From: Geosiphon pyriformis
Taxonomy: Eukaryota; Glomeromycota; Glomeromycetes; Archaeosporales; Geosiphonaceae
DNA length: 64,000 bases
NCBI GenBank assembly: GCA_016748015.1
Contig: JAAOMT010000227.1
Span: 245,239-309,238, forward strand
Direction: 5' to 3'
Every line of letters starts with the position of its first letter. Position 1 is the first letter of the stretch. The notes under the pieces were generated by a model, which was not told where the DNA came from, ran no database searches, and saw only the letters and a program-made list of their open reading frames with translations. A program made the position numbers and the translations under genes. Shown here in pieces: positions 21,699 to 32,242 of this stretch.

Positions 21699-22980
21699 AT
21701 GAACACACAAAAATACCAACAACTTCAGCATTATATAAATACTCAATTGTTCAAAGAGAAATTATCTCAAAAAGAACAAAACAACATAAAACAGCAATCA
21801 AAATATTTCATCAATCATCAAAATATACTTTACCAGAAAAGCAGAAGAAATCCAGACCAACCAACCAGAGTAATTACAGAATCAGAAAAAGAAACAATAT
21901 TGTTTAACATGTACTCAGATCCAATAGCAAGACATTTTCATAAAAAAGCAACCATAGAAAGAGCCAGAAAAAGATACTATTGACCATCAATATATCCAGA
22001 CATTATCCAATATGTTCAAAGTTGTGATGCTTGTCAAAGAAGAAGTAGAACAAGACCAAGTGAACCATTAAGACCAATCAAAATAGAACAACCATTCAAT
22101 CATATTGGAATTGACTTAGTCAGACCATTAACAATTACCAGCAGAGGCAATAGATATATCGCAGTAGCCATAGACTATCTTACTAAATGGCCAGAAGCAA
22201 AAGCCATTCAAAGAGCAGATGCAGAATCTATTGCCAAATTTGTTTATCAAGATTTGATTTGTTGACATGGATGTCCAAAAGAACTATTATCAGATCAAGG
22301 AACTCACTTTGTAAACAGAACATTAGCAGAATTAAGTCAGAGATTTGGAATCAAAAGACCATTATCATCACCATACCATCCACAAACAAATGAGTTAGTT
22401 GAGAGGTTTAACCAAACATTGTGTGAAGCAATCACCAAGATTAGTCAAAAAAATCAGAACGAATGGGATTTGTTCATACCATCAGTATTATTTGCTTATC
22501 AGACAATGAAGTAAGACACTACACAAGCAACACCATTTGAATTAGTATATGGTAGAATAGCAACATTACCAGTTGAAATAGAAGTCACTATTTATCCAAC
22601 AGAACCAATAACTGAAGACAATTTTCAGAAAACATTGCTAAAAAGAACATATGACTTAATGGAAACATTAGAAAATAAATGGCAAAGAGCAGCTAATAAC
22701 ATCCAGAAGTCACAAAAAAAACAAAAAAAAAGACATGATAATCAACTACCAGACAAACCAATTGAATTCAAGATTGGAGACAAAGTACTTTTATATCATA
22801 CCAAAGTGGAAAAACAATGGAGTGAAAAATTTGACTCCAAATGGGACAGATCATTTCACATAGAAGAAATTCTTGGAAATGGAGCTTATAAATTAAGATG
22901 GGACAACAAAATCTTAACCAAAGCAGCACATAGTAATTGACTGAAACCATATCACCAAATAGCATCATCATCTACCAATA
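21699..22980 (+). pseudogene. Element B integrase
   Basis: New frame opening MNTQKYQQLQHYINTQLFKE. HHCC module (ARHFHKKATIERARKRYY, TGA for Trp, then CDACQ). Core with all three catalytic residues: GIDLVRPL, LLSDQGTHF and QTNELVERFN. Then FAYQTMK, ELVYGRIATLPVEIEV, and the GPY/F-type C-terminal module (KIGDKVLLYHTK, DSKWDRSFHIEEILGNGAYKL, Gly-Pro changed). In-frame stops at 21981, 22264 and 22513 are TGG/CAA-type losses; there is no frameshift through to 23771. Confidence 0.9.
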
Positions 22981-23771
22981 ACATTCCACAATTGAAAGTA
23001 CAATAAATACTAATTCAACCAGATGAGATTCCATGAGATCTGGAATCAATCATAATCATTGGACCAAACACATAATATCAAACAAGAGAAGAGTATATAA
23101 AGACACAGTATATGCGACAAAGGCAACCAAGAAAAATGGAAATACCAGATTATATTCATGTCATAGCTCAACAATTGTTCCAGGCCTTAAGTGAACAACA
23201 GTTAAACATGGAAATTGTTATTAATAAACAAATAATTTGCTATCAAAACACCCAAAGAAAGACAAAGAACACACCATATCAGTGACCACCAAAGAATGAT
23301 AAAGACTGGTCAGATAACATAATAGAAAAAGTAAAGAACACTTTTGGAAAAATACTTATTATGGCACCAACAGAAGAACTTACAAAAAAAAATTGGAAGC
23401 AATGGACAGAACAACTTCTAATATCATACTATTACTACCAGTTAGGTCGAAAGTTGAATATTTAAGAGTTGTATATCAACAAATCCAAGAAAATATTTAA
23501 CCAAAACATAATACAGCAAATTGAGGAATTTATTGGGAAAAAGACAAATTCGACATTACATGTGAGAACAATTTATCAACTGCACAACATATTTCAAAAC
23601 TACCCAGAAATACTGTTACACTCTGACATAGAAACCATAATCATTAATCAATAAGGAAGAATGAACAATGTACAAGTAGAAGACATAAAAAATAAAGTTA
23701 AACAAACAATACTAGAAAAAGAAGTATTAGAGCTAATTCAAAATGAAGATTTCAATAGAGCTCAATTTTAA
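22981..23771 (+). pseudogene. Element B conserved C-terminal extension
   Basis: Continues the integrase frame past GPY/F for about 260 codons. Blocks: IQPDEIP, IIIIGPNT, KMEIPDYIHVIAQQLFQAL, KNWKQWTEQLLISYYYQLGR, ELYINKSKKIFNQNIIQQIE, HVRTIYQLHNIFQNYPEIL. Related in C and D. No chromodomain aromatic pattern, transmembrane segment or signal peptide seen. Predicted mostly helical; function unknown. It may tether integrase to a chromatin partner, but that is speculation. Confidence 0.6.
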
Positions 23772-23785
23772 AAAAAAAGAAATAA
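23768..23785 (+). promoter_or_regulatory. Element B polypurine tract
   Basis: TTTAAAAAAAAAGAAATAA immediately before the 3' LTR; an A/G run like that of C. Confidence 0.55.
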
Positions 23786-24601
23786 TGTTACTCATAGAAA
23801 GAAAACAGATATAGGAAAATAGTAGACCAATAAGTGAATAGTATGTAGCACATGAGCACATTGCTCAGCAATGTAGAGCAATGTCAGAAAACATAACACA
23901 TTGTTCAGCAATGTGGAGCAATGTTAGAAAATTAGGGCACATTGCTCAGCAATGTAAGCATTGCTTAAAAAATCATAGCACATTGCTCAGAAATGTGAGC
24001 AATCTCATAGAACATCAATTATGTATATATAGTGATAGCATTAGAAGTAGAAAGAGCAGAATTCATCAGTTCAAAACTTTCTATATCACAAATATCAATA
24101 AATAATTATTCACTATCCCAACCCACTTTCCACTATTAACATAAAGTGTTGATAGTAATTAATACTTAACCATGCTGAAACAATAGCTCTTGATCATGGC
24201 TATTGACAGGATACTAACTTGCAATTGCTTTTGTTTATGTCTTTATTTTCTTTTATTTTCTTTTATTTCTTTTTGTTATTTCTTTGGTTTTACTAAATTG
24301 ATTAAGGATTAAGCATTGAGATACAGATATCATAGAGACTGGTAAAAGACTCGTGAAACAAGGGTAGAACATTCATAGATTTGAGGATAGCTTACCAGGA
24401 GGATTACTGGCCACTATGCTGAGAAAGAAATTCAATGGAATTGCGATTCTGGGAGGCTACTGAAAACAACTATTAAATCTCTGTCCATTATACAAAAAAC
24501 TCCACAACCAAAACCTTCAGATATCAACACCTGAGTACCAACTAAGCACCAAGTTACAGATTTGTTATTTGACTTAAGACCCCAAATAATCATCTGTAAC
24601 A
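23786..24601 (+). repeat. Element B 3' LTR
   Basis: TGTTAC...GTAACA. Same internal layout as the 5' LTR: palindromic TTGCTCAGCAA repeats (about 23855-23975), TATA-like 24024-24032, stem-loop near 24135, T-rich tract about 24240-24290, and a Pro/Lys-free distal part. Confidence 0.9.
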
Positions 24602-24605
24602 TCAC

Positions 24606-25698
24606 ACAGTTGTGGAAAGTCTGAAATGGTATTTGGCAGTTGGTCTTCAATTTCAGTGGTTAAATATCCAATAGTAATTCCTTCTGGTATCTTGATGACA
24701 TTTTCCATGTTGTTGTAAATAGGGATTTTGATGTGTTTGTGGTTTTTAACTGGTATGTGTAAATTGACTAATCCAATCTCTTCTGATTCACAAAGTGTTG
24801 CTTCTGCCTCAAAAATCTGAACCTGATTTTTTACTTTTCTCTCTATAGTCACCATGTACTGGTTATATGGTGGGATGAAAATTGGTTGATGGGTGGAGAT
24901 AATTTCTCCCTTGTTAATAATTTTTTTCTCTGTCATATTAACTGGTATATCTATTCTACCCATAGATCTGAATTCTTGTATTTCTTTTGCTGTTATCTCT
25001 AATTCTTCCCTGTTTCTCACTAATACTAATTGAGCTATTTTAACCAAAGATAGGAATATTGCCTGTGCTATTTTTTCATTTAGATCTATAATATATGTCT
25101 TTTCTGAATTATTTTGTAGCATAGCAATAATATTTCTTATGTATTCTGCATTAATTATTTCTCCTCTGATGTTGATTTCCTTTTTGGCTAAGCTACTCCT
25201 AGATGCTAATTGAACCATTATTGTTGCTGGAATTTCTGGTGTTATTTTAAGATCAATACAGATGTGCAAATGGAGTTTCAATTTGATAAGATCTTTTCCC
25301 GGATATCTTAGATCAAACTCTGCATCAATATTATGCACACATTCTGACATAATATTTTCATTATTATTGCTGAACCATTTAAGTTCCTGTTTCTTGGTGA
25401 GATCAGGAAGTGTGATGTATGTTTTGGGATTTGAATTGGAGTTTAAATCATTGTAATTTTTGTGGTCATTTGAAACAGAGCTAGAACTGTTATTTTCATC
25501 ATCATCATTATTAGAGTTTGAATCAGAATTGAAAGTTAATTTCAATTTTGATGTGCAGCTGCTGATTGGTTTTTCCTCTTGCAAGATTGTGTAGATTATA
25601 CATAATGGTGAATTGTAAATAAGGTCATACTCATTACAATATTGGAAGTCACATAAGATCAAACAATGGTTACATAGACTTGTGTTTATTTCTTCCAA
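24606..25698 (-). pseudogene. Element C dUTPase and pre-RT segment, longest open frame
   Basis: The best-preserved pol piece: about 365 codons open. In order: Cys cluster LCNHCLILCDFQYCNEYDLIYN (near 25620-25690), Ser/Asn/Asp linker, AEFDLRYPGKD (motif 1), LASRSSLAKKE (motif 2), GEIINAEYIRNI (motif 3, Asp to Asn at 25150-25152), NEKIAQAIFL (motif 4), AKEIQEFRSMGR (motif 5, degenerate), then the pre-RT region (PPYNQYMVTIERK, VNLHIPVKNHKHIKIPIYN, TIGYLTTEIEDQ). It is cut by element B at FPQLC; the last few codons of the open frame belong to B's LTR. dUTPase fused in pol upstream of RT would cleanse dUTP during reverse transcription, if active. Confidence 0.8.
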
Positions 25699-26600
25699 CT
25701 GTTGCTCTTGTTTCTCTCTAGTGAGTGCTAATTTCTAATAGTGTTCATGGAATTGTTCTGGATCCAGTAGATTTATGACTGGTTCTAAGTCCCAATCAAG
25801 TTTTATAGGTTCTGGTGAATTGTTCTTTATTATTCTTATTTCTTCTGGTAACACTTCTTCAATTTTGGTGAGAGTTATTCACCAAATTTCATCATTATTG
25901 TATAGACATCTGTTCAAGCATTTGACTGCTTGTCTCTAGACAGCATCTATGAGCATTTCTTTTCTTATCCAGTTACTTATAAAAATCATGTACTGACACA
26001 ATTCATTGCATGTTTCTCCTCTTCCAAGAATGTTGTTCCACATTTTTTTGTCAAGAAGAGTTTTTTCACAAGCCAAGCATGGCTCATTATTCTATTTTCT
26101 AATTTGTTTTGGTCTTCCAAAGCATTCAATAAGACATGGGTGGCAATAGAACTTAGTTGCTGTCTGGTATTTCTTGTTATCATTACAGCATGTGCTTATT
26201 GATAACAATTTCTTGCCACAATCAATACATACCAGTTTTGGGTGGCAATAGTTAGATGATTTTGGTAGAGTATATGTGTATAGGGTATAAGTAGCAGTGG
26301 TGGTTGATATTGGTTTTTCTTCTTTCCTCTTTTCTTTTTTTTTTGTATTTTTTTCCTGCTTCCAATTTATTAGCTCTTCCTGGTTATTGTTGGTTTTCCA
26401 AATTTGGTCAGCATTTTAGGTAAGGTCTTTCTTTTGTTTTCTTTTTTCATTGTTGCCCCAGGAAGATATTGGTAGTAACTCATTGTGGTTACCTTCAGCC
26501 TATAACACTTGATAGACTTCTCAGGTGGATTTCTTTTCTTTTTTTTCAAACTTAATAAGTAGTGCTAGCACATTGGTGGTCTTGAAATGACCACATATAA
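25699..26600 (-). pseudogene. Element C Cys-rich module and linkers
   Basis: In the pol frame: TATKFYCHPCLIECFGRPKQ, an NNEPCLACEKTLLDKKMW block and a CNELCQYMIFISNW block (about 25980-26190), then VLPEEIRIIKNNSPEPIK and an FHEHY..LALTREKQEQQ stretch. Upstream (26260-26600) is a Lys/Glu-rich linker from the protease. Cys pairs align with B and A. The open frame at 25986-26183 is out of register. Confidence 0.5.
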
Positions 26601-26689
26601 CAGGTACCTATGTATGTTGGCTGTTCTGGCTAAGCTGTAGTTTCTGTGTATTTCAGTTATTACCAACCAATGCCTAGTACTGCATAGTT

Positions 26690-27150
26690 TTCATTACCAA
26701 AACTTTGATTAGAGTAATAATACTGTTTACTTCAAAAGAAAAATCATCAATCTTACCAATAAGAGTTTTGGTCACTCCATCAGCCATTATTATTCTGGTA
26801 CTAACAGTGCAATCAACTTGGTAACCTAATTGGTCCATGAGTTGTCATGTGATAATGCTGTCTGTTGATCTATTATCCAGGATCAATTTAATGGTTTGTT
26901 CATCAACTTTGGCATCAGTGTATATTGCTGTGATAGGTTTTTCCTCAAGTACAGCTCTACTGAACAAAAGAATTTCTGATGGTCTTTCAATTTTGAAGGG
27001 AAATATAATTGTAAATGACTCATTTTTCATGACAGTGGCTGGTGGGATGTTGTTGATAATAAGTAGTTGTGTTTGTTTGGTTTTCAAGTTGTGGAATGTG
27101 GTGTCTTCTGAAGTTACTAGGAGACTTAAATAATTCTAAGAACTCGAGTT
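26690..27150 (-). pseudogene. Element C aspartic protease
   Basis: 26845-27087 reads ATVMKNESFTIIFPFKIERP, then AIYTDAKVDEQTIKLILDNR where DSG has become DNR by two G-to-A changes. Flap-side strands follow to about 26690. Inactive. Confidence 0.75.
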
Positions 27151-27299
27151 TTGGGTGTACCTGGTTTCTGAACTCTGCTGGCATGATCTCAATGGCTGGT
27201 TGGTAGACAACTATTGCTGATCACCAGTTTTGGGTGGTCCTCAATTTGGGATTTTCTGATGTTATCTGAGCTGGCAGTATTGAAATTGGTTGGGGTTGA

Positions 27300-28360
27300 T
27301 ATATTACTTGAGACTGCAGTTAATAGATAGATTGGGACTGTGGTTGATATATGACAGGTGTTGTCAACTAATAAATTAGAGCTTAATATATGGGTGGTTG
27401 ATAAATTGGTTGTTGTATCATTTGGGTGTAATAAAGTGAGTGTTAATCCTAATTTGGGTATTAATTCAGAGCTTAAAACCTGTGATCAGAGTTTCAATAT
27501 TGGTTTCCCAATTATTGGTTTTCTATTTTTAACCTACAGTCAATTCTCAAATGTTCTTGTTTACTACAGTAATAACAAACATGTGTCTTCTGCTGCCATG
27601 GCTAATTAGATGGTGGTTGAAAATATGACTGATTTTGGGAGCAATTCCTGTTTCCCTGATTATTGTATCATTATGGAAGTTGATAAACTGCCTGATTGTT
27701 AGCTAAATATCTCTCTAATTTTTTGTCAATGGAATCACTGAATTGTTTCAACTTAAAATCTAATTTAGATAATCTGTTCATCATTAGATTGACAGCTTGA
27801 GTGTGATTAGCTTTGAGTTTGGCAAATTCGAAATCCCATATATTGATAACTGTATTTTAAAGAGTTTGTGGGTGCATTGGGTGTATGCATTGGAGGATGC
27901 TACTGTGTAGTCCACAGATGAACTGGTTTAGAATCTGTAGCACTGTAAAATAGTCTGCTTGGTTTGCTTGAATTTGGCACAAGTTCCTGTAGAAACATCC
28001 CAAATAAGTGGTAACTGCTTCAGTTTCTTCTTGTTTGATTGTAGTAAAAGTGTTGGCTAGGTAATTAATACTGTTATTATTACTGAAATATTCCAAAAAT
28101 GCAATTCTAAATTCCTGTAATGTTTGAGGTTTAATGGCTAAACTTTGATACCACGAGTTAGTGGTATCCTATAAGAAATAGGGGATGGCTTGGAGTGTTC
28201 TGGTGTTATTCTATTCATTGGCTGTAATGGCTTTTTCCATATTGTTCAGTCACACTTGTGTATCATCCTTTTTGTCTGTGAATTTCTTAAGTTTTGCTAT
28301 TGGGACATAGGCCTTTGAATCCACATTTGGTTGTTATGGTGATTGAAGAAATAGTGGTTG
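27300..28360 (-). pseudogene. Element C gag capsid and CCHC nucleocapsid
   Basis: Capsid blocks in 27857-28096 (MEYFSNNNSINYLANTFTTIKQ, TVLQILNQFICGLHSS). The zinc knuckle near 27540-27585 reads CYYCSKQEHLRIDC, CX2CX4HX4C kept. A Gln/Tyr/Pro-rich tail lies at 27300-27480. Clear homologue of 14681-15850 in B. Confidence 0.75.
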
Positions 28361-28378
28361 AGATAATATTGGCAGCTG

Positions 28379-29227
28379 TTAAGGTTGTTCAGCAATCGGA
28401 TCAATTGGTTGCTGATTGATGATGATTTCTGGAAGTAAGTTTTCCTGATTAATTAACTCAGAGTTCGGATTATTTGGAGTTTGCTGGATTTGAATATTTG
28501 GGGTTTCAACTTCTGGATTTTCTGCAATTGGATTTTGATAATTAAATTCTTTATCCTTTTCTTCCTTTTCTTCTAATGCCATTACCTCTCAGGAACTTGC
28601 ATTTCCGAAATCTGGTTGAGGTAGTGGTAATTGGAATCCTAATGGCATTGGTAATTATGATTTAAATCTTTCAAAGTAATCACCATAAGTTTCTAGTAAT
28701 TCTGCTTTTTTTTGTTTACTTTGAAATGGGAGTTATCTAAATGTTAATGTTATGTTTAATGTGGACGTATCTGTTGAGAAGATATTGATAGCACTTCCTG
28801 GTATATAATAGTATGATGGATTAGTTGGTGATTTAACTCTGGTTTTCTTCCAAGTAAGTGGTTGTATCTGTCTTGGTGTTACTGCTGGTATTTGAAATCT
28901 TCTTTTGCTTTTGTCTACATAGGTAATAAGAAATTGTTGTTGGGTGTACTTTTTAATGGTTTGATTGATTTCTTTAATGATTGATGTAAAACTGTAGTTT
29001 CTTGGTAAGCTGATATGTTAAAACAATTCTGTATAAAAATTTTTTCTTGTAGATTCAATGTTAACTGTTTCTCTTAAGCAATCTGTGATTTTATTGTTAA
29101 TGTAGAAGTTAAAGACTGATTCTACTGGGAAATGGTTATTGTTTAATCCTAATTGTTGGCTGTACTGTTGAAACAAGAATTTGGTGAATCCTAAATGGTT
29201 TGCTTCTATGATTTTTGATTCTGCCAC
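28379..29227 (-). pseudogene. Element C gag N-terminal part
   Basis: 29018-29227 (VAESKIIEANHLGFTKFLFQ, GTG first codon) and 28379-28582 (acidic EEKEEKDKEF, then ENPEVETPNIQ). Same order as B 13805-14672. Stops between them. Confidence 0.6.
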
Positions 29228-29275
29228 TTTTGGATGATTGTTGTTGGTGCCAGTTCTTTGTAGGATTATATTTCA

Positions 29276-29287
29276 CAGGAAGCACCA
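29276..29287 (-). promoter_or_regulatory. Element C primer-binding site
   Basis: Minus strand TGGTGCTTCCTG, two bases inside the 5' LTR, equivalent to the B and A sites. Confidence 0.65.
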
Positions 29288-29289
29288 AA

Positions 29290-30015
29290 TATTACAGATG
29301 AATATTTGGAGTCTCAAATCAAATAACAAACTCATAACTTGGTGCTTGATTGATATTCTGGTGTTGATATCTGAAGGTTTGGTTGATCTGAAAATGTTGT
29401 TATGGAGTTTTTTGTATAATGGACAGAGATTCAATAGTTGTTTCAGTAACCTCCTGGAATCACAATTCCATCGAATTTTTTTCTTAGCGTGGTGACTGGT
29501 AATCCTCCTGGTAAGCTATCCTCAAATCTATGAGTGTTCTACCCTTGTTTCACGGGTTTTTTACCAGTCTCTATGATGTTTGTAACTTAGTACTTTAATC
29601 TTTAATTAATTAGTAAATAACAACAAAAAAATAAAAAAAAATAAAAAAAATAAAAAATAAAAAATAAGCCAAGACAATAATAGTTAGTATTCCATTAATA
29701 GCAGTAATCAAGAGCTATTATTCTAGTATAGTTAAGTATCAATTACTATCAACATAAAATGTTGATAGTGGAGAGTAAATTTGAGATAGAGAATAATTAT
29801 TTATTAATATTTGTGAGTTAGAAGGTTACTTAAATCAAATCTAAACTGAGAGGTCTGTTTTTTCTATTTCTAATACTACCACTATATATACATAATTGAG
29901 ATTCTTCAATTCCTTAATTCTTCACACCAGAAATTTTGGAATTTCATATTTACTATGGTTACTTCTGATTGGCTAATTTATATGCTAATATACTTTTTAT
30001 ATTCTATAAGTAACA
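29290..30015 (-). repeat. Element C 5' LTR
   Basis: TATTAC (from TGTTAC) to GTAACA. Matches 8496-9340 but lacks about 120 bp of the GGAATTCC-type repeats: AAATTTTGGAATTTCATA here bridges what the 3' LTR has in between, consistent with recombination between short direct repeats. Confidence 0.9.
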
Positions 30016-31480
30016 CAGTATTGAATATTATAGTCAAATTCATCCAAATAAAGTATCTAACAAGTTATTTATTTGTGTTCCAGCTTCTTTTTATTGTGCA
30101 GTCAAACCAAAACTTGATAATCTGTTACCACTAAGATTTTTACACCAAGAAGATATTGATCTTAGTAACTAGTAGCCCAAATTACTGCTAAGCATTCTTG
30201 TTTAGTTACTAAATAATTTTTTTTTGCTGGTGTAAGGGATCTATTGGCATAAGTTATAGTATGTTTCCTGCAGTTTTTATCTTTTTGTGAGAGGACAGCA
30301 CCAAGTTTATAGTCAGATGTATCAGTGTAGAAAATAAAAGGTTGGTTCAGATCAGGTTGTTTAAGAATTGGTTCAGTAACAAGTTTTTCCTTCAGAATTT
30401 CAAAAGCTTTTTGTTGATAAGTGTTTCAGTGATAATTAACATTTTTTTTGAGTAGCTAATTGAGAAAAAAGGCAATTTTGGAGAAATCCTTAATAAATTT
30501 GCAATAGTAAAAAACCAAACCAAAGAAAGAGCATAGTTCAAGAATGTTTATTAGTTGTCTAATGTTTTGAACTTTTTCAACTTTAACTGGGTCAAGAAAA
30601 ATTCCATTTTTTGTAATAAAATGACCAAGAAACTAGATAAATTGACATCCAAAGAAAGATTTGATTGAGTTGATCTTAAGGCCAGCATTTCTGAGCAGGT
30701 CAAAAATCTTTTACAAATGTTCAAAATGTTCATTCCAGGTTTTTGAGTAGACTATTATGTTATCTAAGTAGACCAAAACAAAGTTTTTTTTTACTGATTC
30801 AAATACTTTGTTCATTAGGCATTGAAAAATGAGAGGGCATTGGTAAGACTAAAAAACATGACTGTAAATTCATAGGTGCCATATTTGGTAATCTTTACTT
30901 GCCAAAATCTAGCAGTTAAGTCAATAGTTGAGAAGAAAGCAGCACTATTGAATTTATCTAGAATTACATCAATTTTGGAAAGTGGGTATATGTCTCTTAT
31001 AGAGATGATATTTAATTGGCAGTAGTTAACACAAAAGCATAGGGTTTTACCTTTTTTGGATATTACTACAACTGGAAAAGCCCATTCACTCTTGGTTTCT
31101 TATATAAATCCAAGATCTTTTATCCAGTTTATTTCTTTCTTAATGAACTTATCATTGCATTGATTAAATTGATAAGACTTCAAATAAATAAAATAGGTTT
31201 CTTTAATAGTAATAGTGTGTTGTATCATATGAGTTTGTTTAGAGGCATCATCTTCTTTTGAGATAACTAAGCTATTTCTAGCCAACAGATTTTCAATGTC
31301 TATTTTTCTTTCTTCAGAAGAAGGTTCTCTTTGTTTTACAACTAGTAATTGAATTTCAGATGGTTTATACTTAAAAAACTTTTGTACTTCTTTTAGTTTT
31401 TTTTTGAGTATTAAACTAATTGGCTTCCAATCTTTGTAATAGATTAGGCAAAACTTGTATTCATTACTAAGAGAATACAA
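30016..31480 (-). pseudogene. Element E reverse transcriptase and RNase H
   Basis: 31100-31480 is the pre-RT/RT N-terminus (QTHMIQHTITIKETYFIYLK, FIKKEINWIKDLGFI). Downstream: the active-site block near 30745-30770 reads YLDNIIVYSKTW (YLDD to YLDN), FFGCQFI.FLGHFITKNG, then RNase H FIFYTDTSDYKLGAVLSQ (catalytic Asp kept) and VTDYQ. It ends at DYNIQY, exactly where C interrupts; the frame resumes at 8495. Confidence 0.85.
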
Positions 31481-31795
31481 AAATTTATTGCATCAGTATC
31501 TAACACAAGAACCATATTACCAATAGCTATATTTGGCTTTCTTGTTAGGCTTTCTATCAAAGGTTCTTCTGAGAATATTATAATAGAGCCAGCAAATCAG
31601 CTTTCCATTTATCATAATTCTTTTTTTGTCAGCTTTAATATTATCCAGTGGCTTGTTATTGCTAATGAAAATGATATAGGCGAGTTTAGCAGTTTCTTTT
31701 TGTTTTTCTTGATTTTCTTTATCATTACTCTCATTATTATTTGATTTATCTGATTGTTTTTCTTCTTGGTTCTGTTTGGTTACTAAAAGAGTTGT
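31481..31795 (-). pseudogene. Element E protease-RT linker
   Basis: About 300 bp of stopped Lys/Glu/Asn-rich sequence between protease and RT. No dUTPase motif or Cys cluster on reading all frames, unlike A, B, C and D. Confidence 0.5.
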
Positions 31796-32242
31796 CTAAT
31801 GATGGCACTTAACTACAATGGATTTCTCATTACATCTGATTATTAACTTACAAAGTTTATAGTCAAGTAGTGCTTTAACTTTCTTGAGCCACTTATTACC
31901 AACAATAATAATATACTCTTTTGCTTTAAATACTTTCATGTCAGTTTCAATGTTAATGCTATTGATACAAACAGGAACAGCCTTAGCTATGCTTAGGCTT
32001 TTCTTCTTGTTACTATGTATATTGGTCATAGGCCAGATAGAAGATTCATCAATCTTTTTTCCAATAGCTTCCAGAAAATGTTTGGCAATTATACTAACAG
32101 ATAATCTACTATCTAGAATCAAGTCAATAAAATAACCAGCCACTTGGACTTTGCAAATAAGAGTGGTAACATTGCCATTGTCAGCAAGTTCAGTTTGGTA
32201 AGAGTGTTTATTGGTTTTTGGTGTTTTCTTCTTTGAAATCAA
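31796..32242 (-). pseudogene. Element E aspartic protease
   Basis: 148 open codons. VAGYFIDLILDSRLSVSIIA is the active-site strand with DSG altered to DSR; KEYIIIVGNKWLKKVKALLDY is the I-V-G-x-x-W block closing the fold. More diverged from A-D than they are from each other. Confidence 0.8.

Larger units (their letters stand above)
12911..24601 (+). mobile_element. Element B, dUTPase-bearing Ty3/Gypsy, nested in element C
   Basis: Complete plus-strand element with LTRs 12911-13744 and 23786-24601. Flanks CCAC (12907-12910) and TCAC (24602-24605) form a 4-bp target duplication with one transition; excising B rejoins C's pol as FPQLCGYVDIT. Apparent length is 11.7 kb, but 1664 bp is probably a false duplication, giving about 10.0 kb, which matches element C. 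Youngest insertion by nesting, and the best preserved active sites (DSG, YLDD, DDE). Confidence 0.9.
8496..30015 (-). mobile_element. Element C, dUTPase-bearing Ty3/Gypsy, split by element B
   Basis: Minus-strand element: 3' LTR 8496-9340, 5' LTR 29290-30015. Flanks are CAAT (8492-8495) and CAGT (30016-30019), a 4-bp target duplication with one transition. Removing C and one flank copy restores E's RNase H frame as DYNIQYCKGANHQNADAL. Without B, C is about 9.8 kb. Confidence 0.9.

Noticed and set aside
20690-22300. TGA reading as Trp (alternative genetic code)
   Set aside because: Several TGA codons do sit at Trp positions, but TAG also replaces Trp (near 21208, 21467), TAA/TAG replace Gln, and paralogous copies have TGG at the same sites. 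Transition mutation explains all of these.
22800-22980. Chromodomain after integrase
   Set aside because: The segment fits the GPY/F module (KWD..FHIEEILGNGAYKL); no chromodomain aromatic cage pattern follows.
22981-23771. Envelope gene (errantivirus-like third ORF)
   Set aside because: It is in frame with integrase and has no signal peptide, membrane segment or Cys/glycosylation-rich ectodomain.
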